From Scrofimicrobium sp. R131 (GTDB taxonomy: Bacteria > Actinomycetota > Actinomycetes > Actinomycetales > Actinomycetaceae): 64,000 nt of DNA. The stretch is from NCBI RefSeq assembly GCF_040256745.1, contig NZ_CP138335.1, positions 558,001 to 622,000 on the forward strand, given 5' to 3'. Positions 48,047 to 57,115 of this stretch are shown here, one piece after another (the stretch's first letter is position 1; each line of letters starts with the position of its first letter). The translations under genes and the position numbers were made by a program. The notes under the pieces were generated by a model, which had not been told where the DNA came from, did no database searches, and saw only the letters and a list, made by a program, of their open reading frames with translations.

Positions 48047-48320
48047 TCTTCGCTTCCTCGCGCAGGTGTAGGTCTCGGCTGGCCTCTCGATCTGATTCGT
48101 AAGTCCCACGAATGGTAATCAAAATCTAACCGAAAGGTGACTACGGGACAATCGTATCAGCTCCCGCCCTGATTTCAACCCCGTTTCTGCGTTGAATTTG
48201 CTCAGTTTGAGCCGGGTTGACTCCGGTTGGGTGCGCTCGGCGGCCGGGCCGGGTGCGATGGCTTTCGAATTGTTTCGACTTTTACGGGTTGACGAGGGGG
48301 AGGGGCTGGGCGCAGTTGCC

Positions 48321-49316
48321 TTAGAGCCAGCCGGTGAGGCTTTCCTGGACCAGATTGGACAGCGCTCGGGTCCAGGGTTGCCGGTCGTTACCCCACGGCA
48401 GATAGTGAAACTCGTCGCCGCCCGCCTCGACGAACGCCGTCCGGTTCTCCATATCGATCTCCTCCAGCGTCTCCAGACAGTCGGAGACAAAGCCGGGGCA
48501 GATCACGTCCACCCGGCGGGTGCCTCTCTTCCCCAGGGCTGCCACCGTGTCAATGGTGGCGGGCTTGAGCCATTCGGCCGGACCGAAAACGGACTGGTAG
48601 GTGTGGAGGACCTGGTCGGGTCCCAGTCCCAGTCGGGCGCGAACAGCTTCGGTGGTGGCGGTGCACTCGGAGGGGTAGGGGTCACCCGCCTCGGCCATCG
48701 AAACTGGAATCCCGTGGTAGCTCAACACCAGGCGATCGCCGGCGGCAAAATCGGGCCGGCCGCGGTGCTCCCAATGGCCCTTGATCGCCTCCACCAGGGC
48801 GGAAACGTATCCGTCATGAGTGGGGAAGGAGCGCAGTTGCCGCAGCTCGAACTGGTCTCTGGACCGGATCGACCAGCGAGCAACCTCGTCGGTCACCGTG
48901 GCGGAAGTGGTGGCGGAAAACTGGGGGTAAAGGGGCACGAGCAGGAGGCGGCGGAACCCCTCATCATGCAGCTGCTGGAGCACGGCTCCCACCGAGGGTT
49001 GGCCGTAGCGCATCGCGTGGCGGACCTCGACCCGTCCCTCGAGCTGGCGATCAACCTCCTCGGCCTGGCGGACGGTGAAGTGCATCAGCGGCGATCCGTG
49101 CTCGCCCCACACCTGCTGGTATTTGGCGGCAGAGGCGCGGGGGCGCACTCGCAAGATGATGCCCTCGAGGATTGGGCGCCAAAGAGCCGGGTGCGTTTCC
49201 ACTACCCGGCGGTCGGACAGGAACTGGCGCAGGTAGCGCCGAACCGCTGGCGGCTCCGGCTGCTCCGGGGTTCCAAGGTTGACGAGAACGACGCAGGGTT
49301 TCGGGTCAATCTTCAC
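48321..49316 (-). CDS. hemH: Ferrochelatase
   Basis: A 331-residue ferrochelatase that inserts iron into a porphyrin. Motifs: VNLGTPEQPEPPAVRRYLRQFLSD, VPLYPQFSATTSA, LSYHGIP with the catalytic His, and PGFVSDCLETLEEI. Text and length look closer to the proteobacterial HemH (protoporphyrin) type than to the coproporphyrin ferrochelatases of most actinobacteria; E. coli HemH shares the same blocks almost word for word. No other heme gene is nearby. Substrate choice is therefore open. Confidence 0.92.
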   Translation of the reverse strand: MKIDPKPCVVLVNLGTPEQPEPPAVRRYLRQFLSDRRVVETHPALWRPILEGIILRVRPRASAAKYQQVWGEHGSPLMHFTVRQAEEVDRQLEGRVEVRHAMRYGQPSVGAVLQQLHDEGFRRLLLVPLYPQFSATTSATVTDEVARWSIRSRDQFELRQLRSFPTHDGYVSALVEAIKGHWEHRGRPDFAAGDRLVLSYHGIPVSMAEAGDPYPSECTATTEAVRARLGLGPDQVLHTYQSVFGPAEWLKPATIDTVAALGKRGTRRVDVICPGFVSDCLETLEEIDMENRTAFVEAGGDEFHYLPWGNDRQPWTRALSNLVQESLTGWL

Positions 49317-49367
49317 CCGACCAGTTTATCGGCTCAGGTCACAGTTGAACTAGGCGACTGGCCCCGA

Positions 49368-50558
49368 TCAGCTCACCGCGGCGCGGGCAGCAGTAAACGC
49401 GGAGACGCACTGGCGCACATCTGCTTCGCTGTGGGCGGCGGAGAGTTGGACCCGGATTCGGGCTTCCCCACGCGGAACCACCGGGAAACTGAAAGCGGTC
49501 ACGTAGACGCCGAGTTCCAGCATCTTGCTGGCCACAGCGGTGGCCAGGTGAGCACCGTCGTCCCCGGGGAACATGACCGCCACGATCGGGTGGGAGCCGG
49601 GCAGCAACTCAAACCCGGCATCCTCCATTAGCTGGCGGAACAGCTCGGACACCTCGTCCAGGTGGGCGCGGGCCTGATCCGCCCGGCTGGCCAACCGAAG
49701 TGCCTCCCGCGCGCCTGCGACAATAGAGGGTGCCAGAGTGTTGGAAAACAAGTACGGCCGGGCGCGCTGACGAAGCAGATCAACAATCTCCTGATGAGCC
49801 GCCACGTAGCCGCCGGAGGCCCCGCCCAGGGCTTTGCCCAGCGTGCCGGTCAAGATGTCGACTCGATCCTCCACCCCGTACCTGGCCGCGACCCCGCGTC
49901 CTTCGGGGCCAACAAAGCCGGTGGCGTGGGAGTCGTCCACCATCACCAGGGCTTCAAACTCCTCGGCCAGGTCGCAGATCCCAGGGAGGGGAGCGTAGTA
50001 CCCGTCCATCGAGAAGACTCCGTCGGTGACAATGACGATGGTCTGGGCTCCCTGCGCGCGAGCGGTGCTCAGTTGGGTCCGCAAATCCTCCAGGTCCCGA
50101 TTCTGGTACCGGTAGCGCTGAGCTTTGCTCAGGCGGATCCCGTCGATCAGGGAGGCGTGGTTGAGCGCATCGGAGATGATGGCGTCGTTCGGGCCGAACA
50201 GGGCGGCAAAGATCCCGCCGTTCGCGTCAAAGCAGGAGGAAAACAAGATCGCGTCGTCGCGCCGCAAATACTGGGCCAGCTCCCGTTCTAAGGCCAGGTG
50301 CTGATCCTGCGTTCCGCAGATGAAACGCACGGACGAGAGCCCGTAGCCCCAGCGGTCCAATGAGTCGCGGCTGGCCTGCACGATCCGAGGGTCGTCGGCC
50401 AATCCCAGGTAGTTGTTGGCGCAGAAGTTCAGGGCGGGGCCGGTGGCGGTCTCGACGTGGGCACCCTGGGGAGTGGTGAGGGCCCGCTCTTCCTTATAGA
50501 GGCCTGCGGCCCGGATGCTGTCCAGTTCTGCAATTAGTTGGCTGCGATTGGTGTACAC
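49368..50558 (-). CDS. kbl: Glycine C-acetyltransferase (2-amino-3-ketobutyrate CoA ligase)
   Basis: A 396-residue PLP enzyme that splits 2-amino-3-ketobutyrate with CoA into glycine and acetyl-CoA. The PLP Lys lies in [14 protein letters not shown], and [29 protein letters not shown] and [11 protein letters not shown] fit Kbl. It lies 3 nt after tdh on the minus strand, giving a complete threonine-to-glycine operon. Confidence 0.95.
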   Translation of the reverse strand: MYTNRSQLIAELDSIRAAGLYKEERALTTPQGAHVETATGPALNFCANNYLGLADDPRIVQASRDSLDRWGYGLSSVRFICGTQDQHLALERELAQYLRRDDAILFSSCFDANGGIFAALFGPNDAIISDALNHASLIDGIRLSKAQRYRYQNRDLEDLRTQLSTARAQGAQTIVIVTDGVFSMDGYYAPLPGICDLAEEFEALVMVDDSHATGFVGPEGRGVAARYGVEDRVDILTGTLGKALGGASGGYVAAHQEIVDLLRQRARPYLFSNTLAPSIVAGAREALRLASRADQARAHLDEVSELFRQLMEDAGFELLPGSHPIVAVMFPGDDGAHLATAVASKMLELGVYVTAFSFPVVPRGEARIRVQLSAAHSEADVRQCVSAFTAARAAVS

Positions 50559-50561
50559 GAT

Positions 50562-51620
50562 TCAGTTCTCCCAGTCGATGATGATCTTGCCGGCGTGGCC
50601 CGAGGCGGCCGCCGCAAACGCTTCCTCCCACTGGTCGGGCTTGAACCGGTGAGTGATTACCGAGCGGAGGGCCTCCCGGAGGGCAGGTGAAGTCTCAGTC
50701 AGGAACGTGGCCAGGTACCAGGTGTCATACATTTCTCGGCCGTAGACGCCCTTGATGGTGAGCATGCGGGTGATCACTTTGCCCCAATCAATGGCGAAAG
50801 GACCCGCGGGCAGGCCCAGCAGTGCCAGCGTGGCCCCGTGGTTACAGTAGTCGACCAGGGTCTGCAGGGCGGCGGGGGCACCCGACATTTCCAAGCCCAC
50901 GTCAAACCCCTCGCGGATTCGCAGGTCCGACATGGCTTCAGCCAGGGCTTCCTTGCTGGGAACCAGGGCGCGGTCGGCACCTACGGAGCGGGCCAGCTCC
51001 AAACGTTCCTCATTCAGGTCAGTGATAACTACATGGCGGGCGCCGGAGTGCTTGGCCAAAGCTACGCACATAATCCCGATCGGTCCGGCCCCGGTGATGA
51101 GGACGTCCTGCCCGGTGAGTTCCACCTGCTGGCAAGTGTGAACCGCATTGCCAAAGGGATCGAAAAGTGCGCCCAATTCGGAATCAATAGTGTCTGGCTG
51201 AACCCAGACATTTGACGCTGGGACCACCACGTAGTCCGCAAAGGCGCCGTCGCGGTTCACCCCAATGCCAATTGAGCGGACACACATGTGGCCGCGCCCC
51301 GCGCGACAGTTGCGGCATCGGCCGCACACCACGTGGCCTTCAACGCTGACCCGCTGCCCCACCTGAAGCGAATCGGGCCCGTTCTCATCCACCAGGCCCT
51401 TGCCCAACTCGACAATGACGCCGCAAAACTCATGGCCCAGAGTTTGGGGAGGAGTGAGCGACCCGGGCGCACCCCCATCCCACCGGTACAGATGCAGATC
51501 GGTGCCGCACAGTCCCGTGCGCTCCACCCTGATCTTCACTTCGCCCCAGCCGGGCGTTGGCTCGGGAATGTCGACCAGTTCTAGCCCCGGTCCTTCGGTG
51601 ACTTTTCGCAGTGCGCGCAC
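50562..51620 (-). CDS. tdh: L-threonine 3-dehydrogenase
   Basis: A 352-residue zinc alcohol dehydrogenase family enzyme that oxidises L-threonine to 2-amino-3-ketobutyrate. Catalytic zinc CGTDLHLYRWD and GHEFCGVIVELG, structural zinc loop CGRCRNCRAGRGHMC, and Rossmann motif GAGPIGIMCVALAK. I start at GTG 51620, 4 nt after GGAGG; a frame open to 51647 would place this ribosome-binding site inside the gene. A 12-bp palindrome lies just upstream (51637-51648). Confidence 0.93.
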   Translation of the reverse strand: MRALRKVTEGPGLELVDIPEPTPGWGEVKIRVERTGLCGTDLHLYRWDGGAPGSLTPPQTLGHEFCGVIVELGKGLVDENGPDSLQVGQRVSVEGHVVCGRCRNCRAGRGHMCVRSIGIGVNRDGAFADYVVVPASNVWVQPDTIDSELGALFDPFGNAVHTCQQVELTGQDVLITGAGPIGIMCVALAKHSGARHVVITDLNEERLELARSVGADRALVPSKEALAEAMSDLRIREGFDVGLEMSGAPAALQTLVDYCNHGATLALLGLPAGPFAIDWGKVITRMLTIKGVYGREMYDTWYLATFLTETSPALREALRSVITHRFKPDQWEEAFAAAASGHAGKIIIDWEN

Positions 51621-51636
51621 GTGTCCTCCCATATTT

Positions 51637-51648
51637 GTTGGCGCCAAC
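51637..51648. promoter_or_regulatory. Perfect palindrome upstream of tdh-kbl
   Basis: GTTGGCGCCAAC is a perfect 12-bp palindrome 17-28 bp before the tdh start, a likely repressor site for the threonine operon. No regulator gene is adjacent. Confidence 0.5.
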
Positions 51649-51750
51649 CCCTCAAGTCTGACACGAACGGGCGCTCAATCGAAACCAAATCTAGCGCTGG
51701 ACCGGAAAGTCTGTCGGTGTGAGAATCGAAATGAACAAAGGAGAGCTGCA

Positions 51751-52107
51751 ATGGGCGAAATCAGAATCAAACGGGTTTATCAGCCAGCCGCAGGTGAGGA
51801 CGGGTATCGCGTCCTGGTGGACCGGATCTGGCCCCGGGGAGAGTCGAAGGAAAAAGCCCACCTGGACCTGTGGTTGAAGGAAGTGGCTCCGTCAACAGAG
51901 CTCCGCAAATGGTTTGGCCACGACCCGGAGAAAATGGCTGAGTTTACTCGGCGATACACCGCCGAACTGGAGAACAATCCCGAGGCGGTAGCCCAGTTGC
52001 GCGAGTTGGTGGCGCAGCACCCGGTGGTCACCCTGGTGTACTCGGCTCGAGATGAGACTGACAATCAGGCGGTAGTCCTGAAGCAGTTCCTGGAGAGACA
52101 AAGCTAG
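51751..52107 (+). CDS. DUF488 protein
   Basis: A 118-residue DUF488-family protein. The pattern RIKRVYQPAAGEDGYRVLVDRIWPRGESKEKAHLDLWLKEVAPSTELRKWF is characteristic. The function is unknown; the family often sits near MarR regulators or redox genes. ATG 51751 follows AAAGGAGAG. It is a single gene, convergent with the ROK gene. Confidence 0.9.
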   Translation: MGEIRIKRVYQPAAGEDGYRVLVDRIWPRGESKEKAHLDLWLKEVAPSTELRKWFGHDPEKMAEFTRRYTAELENNPEAVAQLRELVAQHPVVTLVYSARDETDNQAVVLKQFLERQS

Positions 52108-52119
52108 AGAGCTACGAGG

Positions 52120-53274
52120 TTACCGGGCAGATTCGGCCAGGATAGTCTGAGCTAGGAGCCGGGCGCCGCCAATTAGGGCCAGGTCCGGTCCTTCCCCGGT
52201 CCGATCAATGATCAGGTTTTTGGTCACGGCCGGGTGGGAGCCGTCGTAGAGCTGGCTTCGAACGGAGGCTACAAAAAGTTCGAGCGTTGAGAGTAGCCCG
52301 CCCAGGTACACGGCCTGGGGATTGGTGAAGCCAACGATGGGGCAGAGCATTTCTCCCAGGTGGCGACCGGCCCCGCGAACCAGAGAGGTGGCCAGCCCGT
52401 CGCCGTTATTAGCTAGCTCGATAATCTCACTTAGGCTGGTGACGTCATAACCAGTGGCGCGCATTTCGCGAACCAGGGCAGCGCCGGAAGCGACAGTCTC
52501 CAGACACCCGGTGTTGCCACAGGCGCAGAGGATATCCCCTGCATCTGGCAGGCGAGCATGGGACAGGTCGCCAGCCATCCCGGTGGCCCCGTGGTGGAGT
52601 GCTCCGCCAATCACCAACCCGGCCCCAATTCCGGTCCCAGCCTTCACCGTGATCGAAGAGGACAATCCGGGGTGCAGGCTGTCCTGGCCCAGGGCGAGGA
52701 GGTTTGCGTCGTTCTCTATCAAGGCGTGGGTGCCGAGCCGGTCTCGAAGCTGGCGTCCGGCTGGGTAATGGTTCCAGCCTGGCATTCGTGATGGAGTTTC
52801 CACACGGCCTTTTGCTACATCCACCGGTCCGGGAAGCCCAACGCAGACCCCTCGTCGAGCCGAAGTGTGGCCGTAGTCAGCTTCTAGGTCACCGAAGTAC
52901 TCGGTCAGGGTGTCAAACACCGCGTCCGGCCCGTCCTCGATGTTGATTGGCCGCTCGACCGTTGCTAGCAGTTTCCCGGTTAGGTCGGCCAAACCCAGTC
53001 TGGCGTGAGTCCCACCCAGTTCAGCTACTAGGAGATGCCCTGCTGGCGCCAATAGACGCAGGATTTTTGCGGGTCGGCCCCCGGTTGAGTCGGCCTGGCC
53101 CTCTTCGCTGAGGACTCCTTCGGCCAAAAGATCGTGCACGTGAACAGAGACTGTGGAGGGTGCTAGCTGCAGGTGTTTGGCTAGGTCCACTCTTGTTTCG
53201 GCCAAACCGCCAGAGATGGCTGAGATTATCTGGGCCCGGACCGAAGGAGGTTCGGCCCTGTTAGTTCTGGTCAT
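52120..53274 (-). CDS. ROK-family transcriptional regulator
   Basis: A 384-residue NagC/XylR-type ROK repressor. Winged helix at residues 10-65 (ETRVDLAKHLQLAPSTVSVHVHDLLAEGVL), then an ATPase-like sugar-binding fold with ENDANLLALG, KAGTGIGAGLVIGG and the zinc motif CACGNTGCLE. It is divergent from the second fucosidase/CUT1 locus across a 210-bp gap and is the natural candidate to control it. The ligand is unknown. Confidence 0.9.
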   Translation of the reverse strand: MTRTNRAEPPSVRAQIISAISGGLAETRVDLAKHLQLAPSTVSVHVHDLLAEGVLSEEGQADSTGGRPAKILRLLAPAGHLLVAELGGTHARLGLADLTGKLLATVERPINIEDGPDAVFDTLTEYFGDLEADYGHTSARRGVCVGLPGPVDVAKGRVETPSRMPGWNHYPAGRQLRDRLGTHALIENDANLLALGQDSLHPGLSSSITVKAGTGIGAGLVIGGALHHGATGMAGDLSHARLPDAGDILCACGNTGCLETVASGAALVREMRATGYDVTSLSEIIELANNGDGLATSLVRGAGRHLGEMLCPIVGFTNPQAVYLGGLLSTLELFVASVRSQLYDGSHPAVTKNLIIDRTGEGPDLALIGGARLLAQTILAESAR

Positions 53275-53484
53275 GATTATCGGCCTCCCGATGTGCTCGA
53301 ACTGCGACGATCCTACTACTTTCGTCGGACTCTGAACGAAGTTTTCAGGGTAGTTCTGCTCACACTGTTATAGTTTCGTTATCTTTGTGCCGTGGCGAAT
53401 CGCACGAAGTCCCGGTAGCGTATCTCATGTCGACGTAAGTCGATAACTTTCATCATACTCGACGGAGAGGTTTAGATTAAGGTG

Positions 53485-54795
53485 ATGCAACAACCCGTCA
53501 CTGGCACCAATGGAGCCTGGTTCGACCACGATCGCTTCGGCCTGTTTGTGCACTACGGCATTTATTCTGTCGCGGCTCGACACGAGTGGGTTATGACCCG
53601 TGAGCGGACGCCGGTGGTGGATTACGAGCGCTATGCGCAGTTCTTTGATCCCGACTTGTTTGATGCTCGTGCCATCGCGCGGGCCGCGAAAGAAGCCGGG
53701 ATGAAGTATGCGGTCATGACCTCGAAGCATCACGATGGGTTTTGCCTGTTCGACACCAAACTGACCGACTACAACTCGGTAAACTATGCCGGGCGCGACC
53801 TCTTGCGGGAGTGGGTGGAAGCCCTTCGGGCGGAAGACCTGAAGGTGGGAATCTATTATTCCCAGATTGACTGGCACCACCCCGACTACACGATCGACTA
53901 CCATCACCCTCGGCGGGACGACTCCGACGCTCGGCTGCAAAACGAAAGCCGGAACTGGGCGAACTATCGCCAGTATCTTCATAGCCAAATCCGTGAGCTT
54001 CTGACAAACTACGGCAAGATCGACTACATCTTCTTCGATTTCACCTACGCGGAGCCGCGCGACGGGTGGGATGGCAAGTACCCCGAGGACTGGGGTTCTG
54101 AGGAGATCATGAAGATGTGCCGCGAACTCCAACCCGGAATTGTCATCAACGACCGCCTGGGGATCCCGGGAGACCTGATTACTCCGGAGCAGTACCAACC
54201 GACCGAATGGATGACCGTTAACGGGCAGGCTGTTAGGTGGGAGGCGTGCCAGACGTTGAATGGTTCTTGGGGCTACGACCGGGACAACTTTGACTTCAAA
54301 TCCGTTGAAATGCTGGTGGCGATGCTCGCCGATACCGTAGCCAAGGGCGGAAACCTTCTGCTCAACATCGGTCCGGATGCGCGCGGAGCCGTAACGCCGA
54401 GAGATCGAGAGACCCTCAGCCGAATTGGGGAATGGATGAGGCTGCACGGCCAATCGATTATTGGTGCTGGAGCCACCAGGATCCAAGCCCCGCCCGCAAC
54501 CGTGATTACCCAGCGCGGTGATCGGGCCTATCTGCACCTGTTGGCCTGGCCTTTTGGGCATCTGCACCTGCGGGACCTGGCCGGGAAGGTCAAGTTTGCC
54601 CGTCTGCTCAACGACGGGTCCGAGATCAAGATGGAGATTACCGATCCGGATCTTCCAGCTTTGACTACCCAACCCGGTGGGCAACCCGCCGGCACTCTCA
54701 CTTTGGTCTTGCCGGTGGTTCGACCAAACGTTGAGGTTCCCGTAATTGAGCTGTACTTGGACGAAGACTTCGCCAAGGACATGGAGCTGAAGTAA
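53485..54795 (+). CDS. Alpha-L-fucosidase, GH29 (second)
   Basis: A 436-residue GH29 enzyme. FDHDRFGLFVHYGIYSV, TSKHHDGFCLFD, the nucleophile segment KIDYIFFDFTYAEPRDGWDG (Asp of FFDF) and WQ-poor C-terminal domain. It lacks a signal peptide, so it should act on imported sugars. Start at ATG 53485 (AAGG 5 nt upstream); GTG 53482 is also open. It differs clearly from the first GH29 (24609) in the active-site region, so linkage preference may differ. It leads the operon fucosidase - binding protein - two permeases. Confidence 0.9.
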   Translation: MQQPVTGTNGAWFDHDRFGLFVHYGIYSVAARHEWVMTRERTPVVDYERYAQFFDPDLFDARAIARAAKEAGMKYAVMTSKHHDGFCLFDTKLTDYNSVNYAGRDLLREWVEALRAEDLKVGIYYSQIDWHHPDYTIDYHHPRRDDSDARLQNESRNWANYRQYLHSQIRELLTNYGKIDYIFFDFTYAEPRDGWDGKYPEDWGSEEIMKMCRELQPGIVINDRLGIPGDLITPEQYQPTEWMTVNGQAVRWEACQTLNGSWGYDRDNFDFKSVEMLVAMLADTVAKGGNLLLNIGPDARGAVTPRDRETLSRIGEWMRLHGQSIIGAGATRIQAPPATVITQRGDRAYLHLLAWPFGHLHLRDLAGKVKFARLLNDGSEIKMEITDPDLPALTTQPGGQPAGTLTLVLPVVRPNVEVPVIELYLDEDFAKDMELK

Positions 54796-54857
54796 CAACT
54801 CGATAAAACTATCCAACCGCGAACCCTGTTGCACGATTTATTCAAAGAGGAGAGACA

Positions 54858-56162
54858 ATGCGACGCAAGAATCTACTGGCTGCCACGGCGGTAGCCACAA
54901 CTTTGACCATGGGGCTGGCAGCCTGTAGCTCGGGCGGGTCAGGCAATCAATCAGACCAGTCTTCCGACGGTGGTGGGGACTCCTCTAGCTCGGGTGTGAC
55001 AGTCACCTGGGATATGTGGGCCGGAAGCCAAGACGATATGGACTGGGTGGAGAACACGGCGGAGATCGCGCGGAAAGAAAACCCGGACATTACGATCAAG
55101 ACCCAGACCTCTGCCTGGAACGATTACTTCACGAAGCTGACGACCAATATGTCCTCGGGCAACCTGGCCTGCATCACCTCGATGAATGGTCAACGCCTGT
55201 CCGGTTTCACCCAGGCTCTGTCCCCGCTCACCGACGAGGACCTCGCTACTGCGGGGCTGTCGAAAGATGATTTCACCGCTGGTTCCCTGGACATCATGAG
55301 CTATGACGGCACCCTGTACGGGTTGCCTTACGACGTGGCTGCCATGCTCGTCTACTACAACAAAGATATGTTCGAGGAGACCGGCACTGCCGAACCCACC
55401 CTCGACTGGACTTTTGACGACTTTGAGACTGCGGCAAAAGGCACCACCACCGACAAGCACAAGGGGTTTGGGATCGGGATGGGTGAGTTCCAATGGATGG
55501 CTTTGCCAATCGCCAAGTCCGGGCTCCAACCGGTGAATGAGGCCGGTGAGCTGGACCTAACTGCACAGGGGTTTGTCGACGCGGCCACCTGGTACGGCGG
55601 CTTGGTGACCGATCAAAAGGTTGCTGGCGAAGTTCCCTCAGCTTCGGAAACTGGCTGGGGTGAGCAGGAATACAACGCCGGAAACGTGGCCATGGCAGTC
55701 GACGGTACCTGGAACGCAGCGTCCTACTTTGCCAACGAGTCCGGTTTCAAGGCGGGTGCTACCCGTCTCCCCAAGGGCGACAACGGCTCGTTGGGCTTGG
55801 TCTTGGGCTCCGGCTTCGGTATTGCAGCTACCTGTGAGGGCGCCGAACGTGAAGCCGCACTGAAAGTGCTGGGCTCTCTGGTTGGCAAAGAAGCTCAGGA
55901 TCTGATTGCTTCGTCCGGGCGGTCCTACCCGGCACGCACTGAGTCGCAGCCGCTGTACTTCGAGGCACTTCCCGATGGCTATCGGGCAGAAGTGAAGGCC
56001 GCATTCGACGCTGGCTTCAAGGACGTTCAGGGCCAGCGGACCACCAGCAACTGGGACCAGGTCAACACCTACATGCAGCCAAATCTGGTGTCGGTCTACT
56101 CCGGTCAGATGACCATGAAGGACATGCTGGACCAGGCTCAGGCCCAGTTTGGTTCGAAGTAG
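54858..56162 (+). CDS. CUT1 sugar ABC transporter substrate-binding lipoprotein, second locus
   Basis: A 434-residue family 1 solute-binding lipoprotein with the lipobox LAAC (Cys 23) and a Ser/Gly/Asp linker. VTWDMWAGSQDDMDWVENTAEIARKENPDITI starts the mature fold; GLPYDVAAMLVYYNKDMFEETG and GSGFGIAATCEGAERE are usual for the family. It starts behind AAAGAGGAGAG, 62 nt after the fucosidase. Confidence 0.9.
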   Translation: MRRKNLLAATAVATTLTMGLAACSSGGSGNQSDQSSDGGGDSSSSGVTVTWDMWAGSQDDMDWVENTAEIARKENPDITIKTQTSAWNDYFTKLTTNMSSGNLACITSMNGQRLSGFTQALSPLTDEDLATAGLSKDDFTAGSLDIMSYDGTLYGLPYDVAAMLVYYNKDMFEETGTAEPTLDWTFDDFETAAKGTTTDKHKGFGIGMGEFQWMALPIAKSGLQPVNEAGELDLTAQGFVDAATWYGGLVTDQKVAGEVPSASETGWGEQEYNAGNVAMAVDGTWNAASYFANESGFKAGATRLPKGDNGSLGLVLGSGFGIAATCEGAEREAALKVLGSLVGKEAQDLIASSGRSYPARTESQPLYFEALPDGYRAEVKAAFDAGFKDVQGQRTTSNWDQVNTYMQPNLVSVYSGQMTMKDMLDQAQAQFGSK

Positions 56163-56194
56163 GCACATCCAACCAACACTGACGAACTAGAACC

Positions 56195-57115
56195 ATGACA
56201 ACTACTGCGACAGCTAGTAAACCGCGAAAAGGTAGCGTGCTGTTGAAGGCAGAGAGACGGCAGGCGCTGGGCTTTGTGAGCCCAGCCCTGCTGGGTCTCT
56301 GCATCTTCACCGCGGTGCCCGTCGTGCTCTCCATTGTGATGAGCTTTTTCGATTGGCCCGCATTTGGTGAGCGGAAGTTTGTCGGCCTGGGGAACTACTC
56401 CTGGCTGATGACGCAGAGCCCAGATTTTTGGCCGGCTCTGCGCAACTCCGCTGTGTTCACCATTCTGTACGTACCGCTGAACATTATTTCCGCTTTGGCG
56501 TTGGCGCTGCTAATTGGGCCTCGCATCAAAGGTCGGACGGCTTTTAGAGTTCTCTTCTTCATCCCGGTGGTCACGCCAATGGTGGCTAACGTGCTGGTAT
56601 GGAAGATGCTGCTACAGCCACAGGGCCTGTTTAACGGAATTACCGTCTCGCTCTTCAATTGGCACCTGCCCAACTTCCTGGCCGACAAGCACTGGGCCAT
56701 GATCATGATTGTGATCATGTCGGTCTGGCAAGGGTTGGGCTACAACATGCTGATCTTCTCGGCTGCGCTGGAGCAGATCCCGCAAAATGTGGTCGAGGCG
56801 GCGCGAATCGATGGGGCATCTGGGGTGCGTCTTTTGACCCGAGTGACGTTGCCGATGATTTCGCCAGCGATCTTCTTTGCGGCTGTCATGACGGTGATTA
56901 CGTCCCTCCAGGTCTTCGTCCAGCCCCAACTGCTCACGGGTGGGGGTCCGGGGAACGCCACCCTGCCTTTGGTTATGTTTATCTACAACCAAGGCTTCAA
57001 GTTCCAACAACTCGGCATCGCGGCCGCTGCTGCCTGGATTCTGTTTGCCATCATCATCTTGGTGACAGCGTTCCAATTCACCGCACAGAAGAGGTGGGTC
57101 CACTATGAGTACTGA
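56195..57115 (+). CDS. CUT1 sugar ABC transporter permease 1, second locus
   Basis: A 306-residue MalF/UgpA-type permease with six predicted membrane segments and the EAA loop VEAARIDGASGVRLLTRVTLPMI. It overlaps the next permease by 11 nt, just as in the first locus. Confidence 0.92.
   Translation: MTTTATASKPRKGSVLLKAERRQALGFVSPALLGLCIFTAVPVVLSIVMSFFDWPAFGERKFVGLGNYSWLMTQSPDFWPALRNSAVFTILYVPLNIISALALALLIGPRIKGRTAFRVLFFIPVVTPMVANVLVWKMLLQPQGLFNGITVSLFNWHLPNFLADKHWAMIMIVIMSVWQGLGYNMLIFSAALEQIPQNVVEAARIDGASGVRLLTRVTLPMISPAIFFAAVMTVITSLQVFVQPQLLTGGGPGNATLPLVMFIYNQGFKFQQLGIAAAAAWILFAIIILVTAFQFTAQKRWVHYEY

Noticed and set aside
48192-49631. A 479-residue plus-strand frame across hemH
   Set aside because: Antisense of the ferrochelatase and the start of the kbl region; composition is that of a shadow frame.
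53425-54834. A 469-residue minus-strand frame across the second fucosidase
   Set aside because: Antisense of an assured GH29 gene; no recognisable motif.
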